From Mycolicibacterium grossiae (lineage in GTDB: Bacteria; Actinomycetota; Actinomycetes; Mycobacteriales; Mycobacteriaceae), in assembly GCF_008329645.1 (NCBI RefSeq), contig NZ_CP043474.1, forward strand, positions 2,542,001-2,606,000: a DNA stretch of 64,000 bases. Reading direction: 5' to 3'. The notes below the pieces were generated by a model. It did not search any database and had not been told where the DNA came from. It saw nothing but the letters and a program-made list of their open reading frames with translations. Made by a program: the position numbers and the translations under genes. Below, piece after piece: positions 49,053 to 56,962 of the stretch (within the stretch, counting starts at the first letter, position 1; each line of letters begins with the position of its first letter).

Positions 49053-50468
49053 GTGGCTACCCGCATCGTGATCATCGGCGGCGGCCCCGCGGGCTACGAG
49101 GCAGCGCTCGTCGCGGCGGGCCGGGGACCCGACGTCGCGCAGGTGACGATCGTGGACGCCGACGGCATCGGCGGCGCCTGCGTGCTGTGGGACTGCGTCC
49201 CGTCCAAGACGTTCATCGCCTCCACCGGCGTGCGCACCGAACTCCGCCGCGCCAACGGCCTCGGCTTCGACATCGCCATCGAGGACGCGAAGATCTCGCT
49301 CGAACAGATCCACAACCGGGTCAAGACGCTGGCGCGGTCGCAGTCCGCCGACATCGGGTCGAACCTGCTGCGCGAGGGCGTCACCGTCGTGCAGGGCCGC
49401 GGCGAACTGGTCGACGACGTGCCCGGCATGGCGCACCACCGGGTGAAGGTCACGACGCGCGACGGCAAGGTCGGCGTGCTCAAGGCCGACGTGGTGCTCA
49501 TCGCCACCGGCGCGAGCCCACGGGTGCTCCCGCAGGCCAAGCCCGACGGCGAACGCATCCTGAACTGGCGGCAGCTCTACGACCTGACCGAGCTGCCCGA
49601 GCACCTCGTCATCGTCGGTTCCGGCGTGACGGGCGCGGAGTTCTGCAATGCCTACACCGAACTCGGCGTGCCGGTGACGGTCGTGGCGAGCCGCGACCAG
49701 ATCCTGCCGCACGAGGACTCCGACGCCGCCGCGGTGCTGGAGGAGGCGTTCGCCGAACGTGGCGTCAAGCTGGTCAAGAACGCGCGCGCGGACTCGGTGA
49801 CCCGCACGGCGGACGGCGTCCGGGTGGCCATGGCCGACGGCCGCACCGTCGAGGGCAGCCACGCGCTGATTACGGTCGGGTCGGTGCCGAACACCGGCGG
49901 GCTCGGCCTCGACCGCGTCGGCGTCGACCTCGGCCCCGGCAATTACATTCCGGTGGACCGGGTTTCGCGCACGTCGGCGTCGGGGATCTACGCCGCCGGC
50001 GACTGCACCGGCCTGCTGCCGCTGGCGTCGGTGGCCGCCATGCAGGGCCGCATCGCGATGTACCACGCGCTCGGCGAGGGCGTGTCGCCGATCCGGTTGC
50101 GCACGGTCGCCGCGGCGGTGTTCACCCGGCCGGAGATCGCGGCGGTCGGGGTGCCGCAGACCAAGATCGACGACGGCACCGTGCCGGCGCGCACGCTGAT
50201 GCTGCCGCTGACCACCAACGCGCGGGCCAAGATGTCGCTGCTGCGCCGCGGCTTCGTCAAGATCTTCTGCCGGCCGGCGACGGGGGTCGTCATCGGCGGC
50301 GTGGTGGTCGCGCCGATCGCCTCGGAACTCATCCTGCCGATCGCGCTGGCCGTGCAGAACCGCATCTCGGTGACCGATCTCGCGCAGACGCTGTCGGTGT
50401 ACCCGTCGCTGTCGGGCTCCATCGTGGAGACGGCGCGGCGGCTGATGGCCCACGACGACCTCGACTAG
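49053..50468 (+). CDS. lpdA: LpdA-type flavoprotein disulfide reductase homologue (NAD(P)H quinone reductase)
   Basis: A 471-residue flavoprotein with FAD motif RIVIIGGGPAGYEAALVAAG, NAD(P) motif HLVIVGSGVTGAEFCNAYTE and second FAD motif SGIYAAGDCTGLLPLASVAA. It is near-identical in layout to M. tuberculosis LpdA, which acts as a quinone reductase rather than lipoamide dehydrogenase. Two features differ from lipoamide dehydrogenases: the C-terminal His-x-Pro catalytic motif is replaced by VYPSLSG. However, the active-site helix here reads GGACVLWDCVPSK, keeping two cysteines in CX4C spacing, whereas the M. tuberculosis protein, from memory, has only one. Start GTG 49053. Confidence 0.9.
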   Translation: MATRIVIIGGGPAGYEAALVAAGRGPDVAQVTIVDADGIGGACVLWDCVPSKTFIASTGVRTELRRANGLGFDIAIEDAKISLEQIHNRVKTLARSQSADIGSNLLREGVTVVQGRGELVDDVPGMAHHRVKVTTRDGKVGVLKADVVLIATGASPRVLPQAKPDGERILNWRQLYDLTELPEHLVIVGSGVTGAEFCNAYTELGVPVTVVASRDQILPHEDSDAAAVLEEAFAERGVKLVKNARADSVTRTADGVRVAMADGRTVEGSHALITVGSVPNTGGLGLDRVGVDLGPGNYIPVDRVSRTSASGIYAAGDCTGLLPLASVAAMQGRIAMYHALGEGVSPIRLRTVAAAVFTRPEIAAVGVPQTKIDDGTVPARTLMLPLTTNARAKMSLLRRGFVKIFCRPATGVVIGGVVVAPIASELILPIALAVQNRISVTDLAQTLSVYPSLSGSIVETARRLMAHDDLD

Positions 50469-50493
50469 ACGACCTCGACTAGACGACCTCGAC
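50455..50493 (+). repeat. 14-bp tandem repeat over the lpdA stop codon
   Basis: ACGACCTCGACTAG at 50455-50468 is repeated exactly at 50469-50482, and its first 11 bases again at 50483-50493. The first copy contains the lpdA stop TAG, so the repeat adds a second in-line TAG downstream. Confidence 0.85.
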
Positions 50494-50573
50494 GGGCTTG
50501 CGCGCACGCGGCTCGGCGGCGGGCGACCAAGTAGCCTGGTGTCGTACCGGCGAGTAACAAGGAGCTGCGGGCA

Positions 50574-52322
50574 GTGAGCGAAGACTCGATCCCCGGTCCG
50601 GGCAACGGGCAGACCCTGCTCGACGCCGACCAGCGACGCGCCGCATGGGACCGGCTGGGCAGCGAGCAGTTCGACGTCGTCGTCATCGGCGGCGGGGTCG
50701 TCGGGGCGGGTGCCGCCCTCGACGCCGCCACCCGCGGGCTGAAGGTCGCGCTGGTGGAGGCCCGCGACTTCGCGTCGGGCACGTCGAGCCGCAGCAGCAA
50801 GATGTTCCACGGCGGCCTGCGCTATCTCGAGCAGCTGGAGTTCGGACTCGTCCGCGAGGCGCTGCATGAGCGCGAGCTGTCGCTGACGACGCTCGCGCCG
50901 CATTTGGTGAAGCCGCTGCCGTTCCTCTTCCCGCTGACCCACCGGCTGTGGGAGCGGCCCTACGTCGCCGCGGGCATCTTCCTCTACGACCAGCTCGGCG
51001 GCGCGAAATCCGTCCCCGCGCAGAAGCACCTGCTCAAAGCAGGGGCGCTGCGGCTGGCCCCGGGACTCAAGCGCAACTCGCTCATCGGCGGGATCCGCTA
51101 CTACGACACCGTCGTGGACGACGCTCGGCACACCATGGTGGTGGCGCGGACGGCCGCCCACTACGGCGCGGTGGTGCGGACCTCCAGCCAGGTGGTGGCG
51201 CTGCTGCGGGAGGGTGACCGCGTGACGGGTGTACGCATCCGCGACACCGAGAACGGCGCGGTGACCGAGGTGCGCGGGCACGTGGTGGTCAATGCCACCG
51301 GCGTCTGGACCGACGAGATCCAGGCGCTGTCGAAGCAGCGCGGGCGCTTCCGGGTGCGGGCGTCCAAGGGCGTGCACATCGTGGTGCCGCGGGACCGCAT
51401 CGTCAGCGAGGTCGCGATCATCCTGCGCACCGAGAAGTCGGTGCTATTCGTCATCCCGTGGGGGACGCACTGGATCATCGGCACCACCGACACCGACTGG
51501 AACCTCGACCTGGCGCATCCGGCGGCGACGAAGGCCGACATCGACTACATCCTCGGCCACGTCAACTCCGTGCTCGCCACCCCGCTGACGCACGACGACA
51601 TCGACGGCGTCTACGCCGGGCTGCGGCCGCTGCTGGCCGGCGAGAGCGAGTCGACGTCCAAGCTCTCGCGCGAGCACGCCGTGGCGACGCCGTCGCCCGG
51701 GCTGGTGGCGATCGCGGGCGGCAAGTACACGACCTACCGCGTGATGGCCGAGGACGCGATCGACGCCGCCGCGGAATTCGTGCCGACCCGTGTGGCGCCG
51801 TCGATCACCGAGAAGGTGCCGCTGTTGGGGGCCGACGGCTACTTCGCGCTGGTGAACCAGGCCGAACACGTCGGCAAGCACTACGGACTGCACCCGTATC
51901 GGGTGCGTCATCTGCTGGACCGGTACGGGTCGCTCATCGGCGAGGTACTGGCGATGGCCGAGGGGCGCCCCGACCTGCTCACGCCCATCACCGAGGCTCC
52001 GGTGTACCTCAAGGTCGAGGCCTGGTACGCAGCGGCGGCGGAGGGGGCACTGCACCTCGAGGACATCCTCGCGCGGCGCATGCGAATCTCGATCGAGTAC
52101 CCGCACCGCGGCGTCGACTGCGCCCGCGAGGTCGCCGACGTCGTCGCGCCCGTGCTGGGGTGGAGTGCCGCGGACGTCGACCGGGAAGTGGCGACGTACG
52201 AGGCCCGGGTGGATGCCGAGGTGTCGTCGCAGACGCAGCCCGACGACGCATCCGCTGATGCCCTGCGCGCCTCGGCGCCGGAGGCCCGCGCCGAGATCCT
52301 GGAACCGGTGCCGCTCAATTGA
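50574..52322 (+). CDS. glpD2: Glycerol-3-phosphate dehydrogenase (aerobic, FAD)
   Basis: Membrane-associated FAD enzyme oxidising glycerol 3-phosphate to dihydroxyacetone phosphate and passing electrons to quinone; 582 residues. FAD fold: FDVVVIGGGVVGAGAALDAA; the substrate-site block FASGTSSRSSKMFHGGLRYL; GIRYYDTVVDDARHT; VVNATGVWTDEIQ; GGKYTTYRVMAEDAID. The C-terminal helical GlpD domain is complete. GTG 50574 has AAGGAG upstream. It is adjacent to lpdA in the conserved mycobacterial order, consistent with two quinone-linked flavoproteins. Confidence 0.96.
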   Translation: MSEDSIPGPGNGQTLLDADQRRAAWDRLGSEQFDVVVIGGGVVGAGAALDAATRGLKVALVEARDFASGTSSRSSKMFHGGLRYLEQLEFGLVREALHERELSLTTLAPHLVKPLPFLFPLTHRLWERPYVAAGIFLYDQLGGAKSVPAQKHLLKAGALRLAPGLKRNSLIGGIRYYDTVVDDARHTMVVARTAAHYGAVVRTSSQVVALLREGDRVTGVRIRDTENGAVTEVRGHVVVNATGVWTDEIQALSKQRGRFRVRASKGVHIVVPRDRIVSEVAIILRTEKSVLFVIPWGTHWIIGTTDTDWNLDLAHPAATKADIDYILGHVNSVLATPLTHDDIDGVYAGLRPLLAGESESTSKLSREHAVATPSPGLVAIAGGKYTTYRVMAEDAIDAAAEFVPTRVAPSITEKVPLLGADGYFALVNQAEHVGKHYGLHPYRVRHLLDRYGSLIGEVLAMAEGRPDLLTPITEAPVYLKVEAWYAAAAEGALHLEDILARRMRISIEYPHRGVDCAREVADVVAPVLGWSAADVDREVATYEARVDAEVSSQTQPDDASADALRASAPEARAEILEPVPLN

Positions 52323-52329
52323 GTTCGCC

Positions 52330-53193
52330 GTGAGCCGCCGCCGGGACGCACCGTTGCCGGTGCGGAACGGGCTCGGTCCGGCCCGGGTGCGGTTGCGCGG
52401 CGGCGCGGTGCTGGTGGAGTTGGCCTCCCGGTTTGGTGAGGCGGCAGCCGCCAAGGTCCTCGGCGGGGAGGTGGTCACCGCCGACGGCACGGTGGTCACC
52501 GCGGGCACCGTCCTGCCGCCGAACGCGTGCGTCTACCTGTATCGCGACCTGCCCGACGAGATCCCGGTGCCGTTCGACGTGCCGGTGCTGCACCGCGACG
52601 AGGCCCTCGTCGTGGTGGACAAGCCGCACTTCCTGGCGACGATGCCCCGCGGCGCGCACGTCGCCGAGACGGTGCTGGTGCGCATGCGTCGCACGCTGGA
52701 CCTGCCGGAGCTGTCGCCGGCGCACCGGCTGGACCGGCTGACCGCAGGCGTCCTGCTGCTGACCACCCGTGCCGAGGTGCGCGGCGCGTACCAGACGATG
52801 TTCGCCCGTGGCGAGGTCGAGAAGACCTACCTGGCACGCGCGGACGTCGACGCCGCGCTGGCGTTCCCGTTGACGGTGCGAAGCCGAATCCTCAAGGAGC
52901 GCAGCCGTTTGCAGGCCTACGAAGCTCCGGGTGAGCCGAATGCGGAGACCGAGGTCGAGCACCTCGGCGACGGGCTCTACCGCCTGACCCCGCGCACCGG
53001 GCGCACACACCAATTGCGCGTGCACATGGCGTCACTCGGTCTGCCGATCCACGGGGACTCGCTCTACCCCGAGGTCCTCGACGTGCCGCCGGGGGACTTC
53101 TCGACGCCGCTGCGGCTGCTTGCGCAGCGGGTGGCGTTCGATGATCCGCTCACCGGGGTGCGCCGCGAGTTCGTCTCGCGCCGCACGGTGTAG
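52330..53193 (+). CDS. RluA-family pseudouridine synthase
   Basis: Pseudouridine synthase of 287 residues. The catalytic aspartate is in SPAHRLDRLTAGVLLLTTRA; EKTYLARADV and GRTHQLRVHMASLGLPIHGD are the second and third family motifs. An N-terminal segment of about 90 residues precedes the catalytic core, possibly an S4-like or family-specific domain. The leucine after HRLDR, where many RluA proteins have aspartate, is common in actinobacteria. GTG 52330 starts 7 bp after glpD2. RNA target unknown. Confidence 0.9.
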   Translation: MSRRRDAPLPVRNGLGPARVRLRGGAVLVELASRFGEAAAAKVLGGEVVTADGTVVTAGTVLPPNACVYLYRDLPDEIPVPFDVPVLHRDEALVVVDKPHFLATMPRGAHVAETVLVRMRRTLDLPELSPAHRLDRLTAGVLLLTTRAEVRGAYQTMFARGEVEKTYLARADVDAALAFPLTVRSRILKERSRLQAYEAPGEPNAETEVEHLGDGLYRLTPRTGRTHQLRVHMASLGLPIHGDSLYPEVLDVPPGDFSTPLRLLAQRVAFDDPLTGVRREFVSRRTV

Positions 53194-53235
53194 CTTCGCC
53201 GATTCCGCCGTGTCGGGGTCGGTCTCGGGCGCACC

Positions 53236-53544
53236 ATGTCAGGCATGTACGCGAGACTGGGAATGATCGCCGCGGCGGCGCTGGTCGCCGGCGGCGTGAC
53301 CGTGCTGCAGGCGCCCCCGGCGGGCGCGGTGTGCGGGTCCATCGGTGGCCGCCACGTCGACGTCAGCGGGTGCTCGGATCCGCTGTCCGAACTGAACGAG
53401 GCGCTCGCTCCGCCGCCCCCGCCGCCGCCGTCGAGCGATGCACCTCCGCCGCCCCCACCGCCGCCGGTGTACGTGCCACCGGCGCCGAACGTCAGCGTGT
53501 GCGCCAACGTGGGTCGGCGCGTCAGTGTCAGCGGCTGCGTGTGA
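53236..53544 (+). CDS. Small secreted Pro-rich protein with duplicated Cys module
   Basis: A 102-residue protein. Residues 1-33 form a Sec signal peptide (MIAAAALVAGGVTVL core, ending PAGA-VC). The mature part has two related segments, VCGSIGGRHVDVSGC and VCANVGRRVSVSGC, separated by a run of prolines (PPPPPPP and PPPPPPPP) and an acidic/Leu patch. Each segment has two cysteines 12-13 residues apart, so two disulfide hairpins are likely. It is exported to the cell wall or medium. I do not recognise a functional family. It sits between the RluA gene and an SDR. Confidence 0.75.
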   Translation: MSGMYARLGMIAAAALVAGGVTVLQAPPAGAVCGSIGGRHVDVSGCSDPLSELNEALAPPPPPPPSSDAPPPPPPPPVYVPPAPNVSVCANVGRRVSVSGCV

Positions 53545-53569
53545 CGGTCGGCGTGCTCTACTGACGGGC

Positions 53570-54340
53570 ATGGATCGCCGCGGGTTCGACCGCCTCTTCG
53601 ACATGACCGACCGCACCGTCATCGTGACGGGCGGCACCCGCGGGATCGGCCTGGCGCTGGCCGAGGGCTTCGTGCTCGCCGGTGCCCGAGTGGTCGTCGC
53701 GAGCCGCAAGGCCGACGCGTGCGAGCGGGCTGCCGAGCACCTGCGGGGGCTGGGCGGTCAGGCGATCGGCGTGCCGACGCACGCCGGCGACGTCGACGAC
53801 CTCGGGGCGCTGGTCGACCGCGCAGTCGCCGAGTTCGGCGGCCTCGACGTGCTGGTGAACAACGCCGCCAACGCCCTGGCGCAGCCGCTCGGCGAGATGA
53901 CGGTCGAGGCGTGGGCGAAGTCGAACGACGTCAACGTCCGCGGGCCGGTGTTCCTCACCCAGCATGCGCTGCCGCACCTTCGGCGCAGCGAGCATGCGGC
54001 GGTGCTCAACGTGGTGTCGGTGGGCGCGTTCAACTTCGCGCCGAGCCTGTCGATCTACGCGGCGGGCAAGGCGGCGATGATGTCGTTCACCCGGTCGATG
54101 GCGGCCGAGTTCGCCGGCCACGGCATCCGGGTCAACGCCATCGCGCCGGGGCCGGTGGACACCGACATGATGCGCAACAACCCGCAGGAGGCCATCGACC
54201 ACATGGTCGGCGGGACGTTGCTCAAGCGGCTCGCATCGGCTGACGAGATGGTAGGCGCCGCGCTGCTGTTGTGTTCCGACGCAGGCAGTTACATGACGGG
54301 CACGGTGATCATCGTCGACGGCGGCGGGACACCGCGCTAG
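53570..54340 (+). CDS. SDR family oxidoreductase
   Basis: Classical SDR of 256 residues with VIVTGGTRGIGLALAEGFVL, a basic residue in VVASRKADA suggesting NADP(H), VNNAANALAQP, serine in VVSVGAFNFAP, YAAGKAAMMSFTR and the C-terminal GSYMTGTVIIVDGGG. The start ATG is at 53570. It is convergent with the enoyl-CoA hydratase remnant, their stop codons overlapping by 3 bp, and may have served the same lipid or CoA-thioester pathway. Confidence 0.9.
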   Translation: MDRRGFDRLFDMTDRTVIVTGGTRGIGLALAEGFVLAGARVVVASRKADACERAAEHLRGLGGQAIGVPTHAGDVDDLGALVDRAVAEFGGLDVLVNNAANALAQPLGEMTVEAWAKSNDVNVRGPVFLTQHALPHLRRSEHAAVLNVVSVGAFNFAPSLSIYAAGKAAMMSFTRSMAAEFAGHGIRVNAIAPGPVDTDMMRNNPQEAIDHMVGGTLLKRLASADEMVGAALLLCSDAGSYMTGTVIIVDGGGTPR

Positions 54341-54945
54341 TCCCGCGTGCGGGTGGCGAACGCCGCTGCCGCCTCGCGGAGTTCGCCGCTCGTGGAGGCG
54401 AGGATCTGGCTGCGGTTCTCCACCTGCAGCGCGGCCTCGAGACTCGGCGCCTCCAGGTTGGCCCACAGCACCTGCTTGGTGGATTCGACGCCGAATCCGC
54501 CGTAGCCGCATAGGGTCTCGGCGACGGCGAGCGCGTCGTCGAGCACCGGGCCGGTCGACAGCCGCGACACCAGCCCGAGCCGGAGCGCCTCGTCGGCGTG
54601 CACGGTGCGGGCGGTGAGGATGAGGTCGAAGGCCTGTCCGGCGCCGACGATGCGGGGAAGCGTGTAGCTGACGCCGATGTCGCAGCCCCCGAGGCCCAGT
54701 TTGATGAACTGCGTACAGAACCGGGCGTCGGGTCCGGCGATGCGGATGTCCGACGCCAGGGCCAGTGCGAAGCCGCCGCCGTAGGCGGGACCGTTGACCG
54801 CGGCGATCACGGGCTGGCGCAGGTGGCTCAGCTTGGTGGTCAGTTCGGCGATGCGCTCCTGCCACCGCATGCTGGCGCGCGGGAACTCCAGGCCGCCCTT
54901 GGCCTCCTCGGGAAAGGGCTCGGTGAGGTCCAGTCCGGACAGAGG
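54337..54945 (-). pseudogene. Enoyl-CoA hydratase/isomerase, 5' end lost
   Basis: About 200 codons of a crotonase-fold protein. The reading frame enters at LSGLDLTEPF, the middle of the normal CSGxDL motif, and continues with LRQPVIAAVNGPAYGGGFAL, FCTQFIKLGLGGCDIGVSYT and LVSRLSTGPVLDDALA to a normal end. The first 60-70 residues expected in this family are missing: the frame hits TAA at 54946-54948, exactly where sequence of another gene begins. The only in-frame ATG (54870) would delete half of the CoA-binding site. I therefore call it a truncated, probably inactive gene at a recombination junction. Confidence 0.75.
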
Positions 54946-55243
54946 TTAGGTCGGCGTGGGTACGGGTGTCGTTGCCCGGTACCGCCGGGAATAGCGCGGT
55001 GAACGAAGTTGGGTCGGTCCAGTGGGCTTCGCCTGGCTGGACGGCCTTCATGAGTGCCCGGTCGTAGAAGTTGCGAAGGCCAACTTCGAGGTGTGCAAAA
55101 TCGTGCAGCAGTGCGGCGTTGAGCTGGGTGTTCCATTCGTGCAGGTCGAGAGCACGGGTGCGGTCCCCACCGGCCAGGAGCATGTACGTGTGGAATCGCT
55201 GGGGGCTCAACCATTGTTCAACCCAGGGGCCCGGTGCCGTCAC
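54946..55243 (-). pseudogene. Abi-like (abortive infection family) gene, 3' end lost
   Basis: The N-terminal ~99 residues of an Abi-like protein: WVEQWLSPQRFHTYMLLAGG, DRTRALDLHEWNTQLNAALL, HDFAHLEVGLRNFYDRAL. These match the conserved start of actinobacterial Abi-like proteins, usually about 200-230 residues. The similarity ends at about residue 98 (TRTHADL), where the DNA becomes the enoyl-CoA hydratase gene in another frame. The frame stays open to 53558, but that extension is a shadow of the hydratase and SDR genes. Start GTG 55243 has TAGAAC 6 nt upstream. Function, if intact, would be phage defence; here it is probably lost. Confidence 0.65.
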
Positions 55244-55326
55244 CGTTGAGTTCTATCAGGGCTCCACGTACGATTGAGTGCATACAGGCCGGTGTGACGT
55301 GTAGCGCGTGCCCGGTTAAAGCCAGG

Positions 55327-55367
55327 AAGAGCCCGGTATTCGGTCCTTGCGACCGACCCGGGCTCTT
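55327..55367 (+). terminator. Strong stem-loop upstream of the sigma-like gene
   Basis: AAGAGCCCGG (55327-55336) pairs with CCGGGCTCTT (55358-55367), with an inner stem TCGGTC/GACCGA. It is followed by TTGCTTTGA on the plus strand, giving a moderately U-rich tail. No plus-strand gene lies directly upstream, so it may end a short untranslated RNA or read-through into the island. Confidence 0.55.
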
Positions 55368-55612
55368 TGCTTTGAACAGCGCTGTCTGCGGCTGAAAGGC
55401 CATCTTTCGGTCTCGTGGTCCAGGGCCTAGAGCCTTCCGCTATGCCGAAGCATGTCGGTTCGACCTGAGACAATGGCGAGCGCACGGGCCGCGACCGCTC
55501 GCCTGGAAAAAACTTTCTCCAGGTTTCAGGGATTTGCGGTACGCGCGGACTTAAGAGGAAGCGACAACCGTAGGGATCGGTTGTCTCTTTCTCGCCTCCT
55601 GGAGATGTAGCC
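55368..55612 (+). promoter_or_regulatory. Leader region of the sigma-like gene, with a terminator-like hairpin
   Basis: This gene-free 245-bp stretch ends at the sigma-like ATG. CCTGGA/TCCAGG arms occur at 55502-55507 and 55518-55523. A perfect hairpin GACAACCG-TAGGGAT-CGGTTGTC (55563-55585) is followed by TCTTTCTC, the pattern of an intrinsic terminator, only 28 nt before the start codon. The ribosome site GGAG is at 55601-55604. If transcription starts upstream of the hairpin, it could attenuate expression. Confidence 0.45.
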
Positions 55613-56443
55613 ATGGATCGACCGGCACGCCGCCCCGGCCCGCCCGTTGATGCCGCGCGCTTACAACCGGACAACCAGGGCGACATCCAGAGCGTCGACG
55701 AGGGTTTGGTCGGTGCCTGGCTCGACGACCCTGATCTGGCCGCCGAACTGGCCGACGAGCTGGAACAGTTGGAACGACTGCGGCGTCTTCAAGCCGATGA
55801 GGAGCTGGTGCTGGCGCTGCAGTTGGAGCAGTTCACCGGCCGGCTGTGGGAGCGGTTCTCCCGCGAGCTGACCCGCTACGGCCTCGGCGTGCTGCGCGCC
55901 TGGATCCGCCACGGCACCATCTACGCGAAGGCCAAGACGCTGACCGGTTACGGTCTGGGCCGCATCGAGGGCTGGCCCGACGACCAGACCATCGACGACA
56001 TCGCTACCGACACCGTGGTCGCCGCGCTGAACTACTTCCGCGACAAGGTGCTCAAGACCCACCGCTGGCAGTCCTCGGGTGGGGCGTCGCTGGGCACCTT
56101 CTTCATCGGCCAGTGCCTCTATCAGTTCGCCAACATCTACCGCAGCGCACTGCGTGCCGAGCTTGAACGGATTGAGCAGGCCACCACTCCGATGGACGAA
56201 CTCCCCGAAGACGAGTTCGACGTCATCAAGGGCATCGAGGAGACCATCGTCGCCAACGACACCGTGGCCGAAGCGATGGCCCTGCTGACCACCGACCGGG
56301 CGCGCCAAGCACTGTTCCTGCAGGAACACGGCTTCACCCAGCGCGAGATCGCCAACAAGCTGGGGCTGCGCGACGCGAAGAGCGTGGAAAACCTCCTCGG
56401 CCACCAACTCCGCCAACTCCGAAACCGAAAGAGGACGTCGTGA
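55613..56443 (+). CDS. Sigma-70-like factor of a mobile-type cassette
   Basis: A 276-residue protein. A helical region (about 80-175) resembles sigma region 2: ELTRYGLGVLRAWIRHGTIY, DDIATDTVVAALNYF, GASLGTFFIGQCLYQFANIY. The C-terminal HTH (about 222-272) resembles region 4: LLTTDRARQALFLQEHGFTQ, REIANKLGLRDAKSVENLLG, HQLRQLRNR. The first 70 residues are an acidic coiled stretch absent from ECF factors. ATG 55613 has GGAG 8 nt upstream. It is coupled (GTGA) to a small-protein gene. Such divergent sigma-like genes occur on actinobacterial plasmids and integrated elements; whether it binds RNA polymerase is unproven. Confidence 0.75.
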   Translation: MDRPARRPGPPVDAARLQPDNQGDIQSVDEGLVGAWLDDPDLAAELADELEQLERLRRLQADEELVLALQLEQFTGRLWERFSRELTRYGLGVLRAWIRHGTIYAKAKTLTGYGLGRIEGWPDDQTIDDIATDTVVAALNYFRDKVLKTHRWQSSGGASLGTFFIGQCLYQFANIYRSALRAELERIEQATTPMDELPEDEFDVIKGIEETIVANDTVAEAMALLTTDRARQALFLQEHGFTQREIANKLGLRDAKSVENLLGHQLRQLRNRKRTS

Positions 56444-56874
56444 CCACCATCAAGCACCTCACCGCACTGATCAACGCCAGCTCGTTGGGTACCCGCACCG
56501 CCCGAGTGGCACGCAGGTCGGTGACCGCCGCCGAAGGCGACGCCCTGGCCCGCCGCGCCGCCGAGGCCGGCCGAAACGATTCCGGGGAATTCAGGGATCG
56601 AGCCGACGGGCGCACTTATAGACCGGTATCCGGCTCAACACCGGGCCGGACAAACCGAAAGGACAAGACAATGGCCAAGGGCCATCACCGCAGCGCGACC
56701 ACCGGTCGCTACGTCAAGGCGTCCACCGCGGCGCGCAACCCCAAGACCACGGTCACCGAACGGGGCGCCAACCGCAGCAGCGGAACTCATCACCGCAGTG
56801 CCATCACCGGCAAGTTCGTGAAGGGCTCTACGGCGGCAAATCACCCCAACACCACGGTCACCGAACGCGGTTGA
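56440..56874 (+). CDS. Small basic protein with duplicated H-H-R-S-A-x-T-G-R-Y/F-V motif
   Basis: From GTG 56440 the frame encodes 144 residues. Two readings are possible. The GTGA overlap with the sigma-like gene supports 56440, but codons turn poor (AGG, AGA, TCA, ACA) at about 56575-56670. An internal ATG at 56671, preceded by GAAAGGACAAG, gives a separate 67-residue protein made of two repeats: HHRSATTGRYVKASTAARNP-KTTVTERG and HHRSAITGKFVKGSTAANHP-NTTVTERG. This motif is widespread in small actinobacterial proteins of unknown function. The upstream part (MTTIKHLTALINASSLGTRT) may be a distinct short protein whose end is frameshifted. Confidence 0.55.
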   Translation: MTTIKHLTALINASSLGTRTARVARRSVTAAEGDALARRAAEAGRNDSGEFRDRADGRTYRPVSGSTPGRTNRKDKTMAKGHHRSATTGRYVKASTAARNPKTTVTERGANRSSGTHHRSAITGKFVKGSTAANHPNTTVTERG

Positions 56875-56962
56875 GCAGCAACCGGATTCGGCGGAGTTCC
56901 CTCGGCTCGACAGACGGGCCGAGGGGGCACCAGACCGACCCACTTCCGAAAGGCGAAATCCC

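Noticed and set aside
53558..55243. A 561-residue fusion protein starting with the Abi-like domain
   Set aside because: Only the first ~98 residues look like a protein family. The rest is antisense/out-of-frame to the hydratase and SDR genes and is Arg/His-rich shadow sequence, so I treat it as a truncated gene.
55022..55249. A 75-codon plus-strand frame antisense to the Abi-like fragment
   Set aside because: The minus-strand frame carries the recognisable family motifs; this one is its complement.
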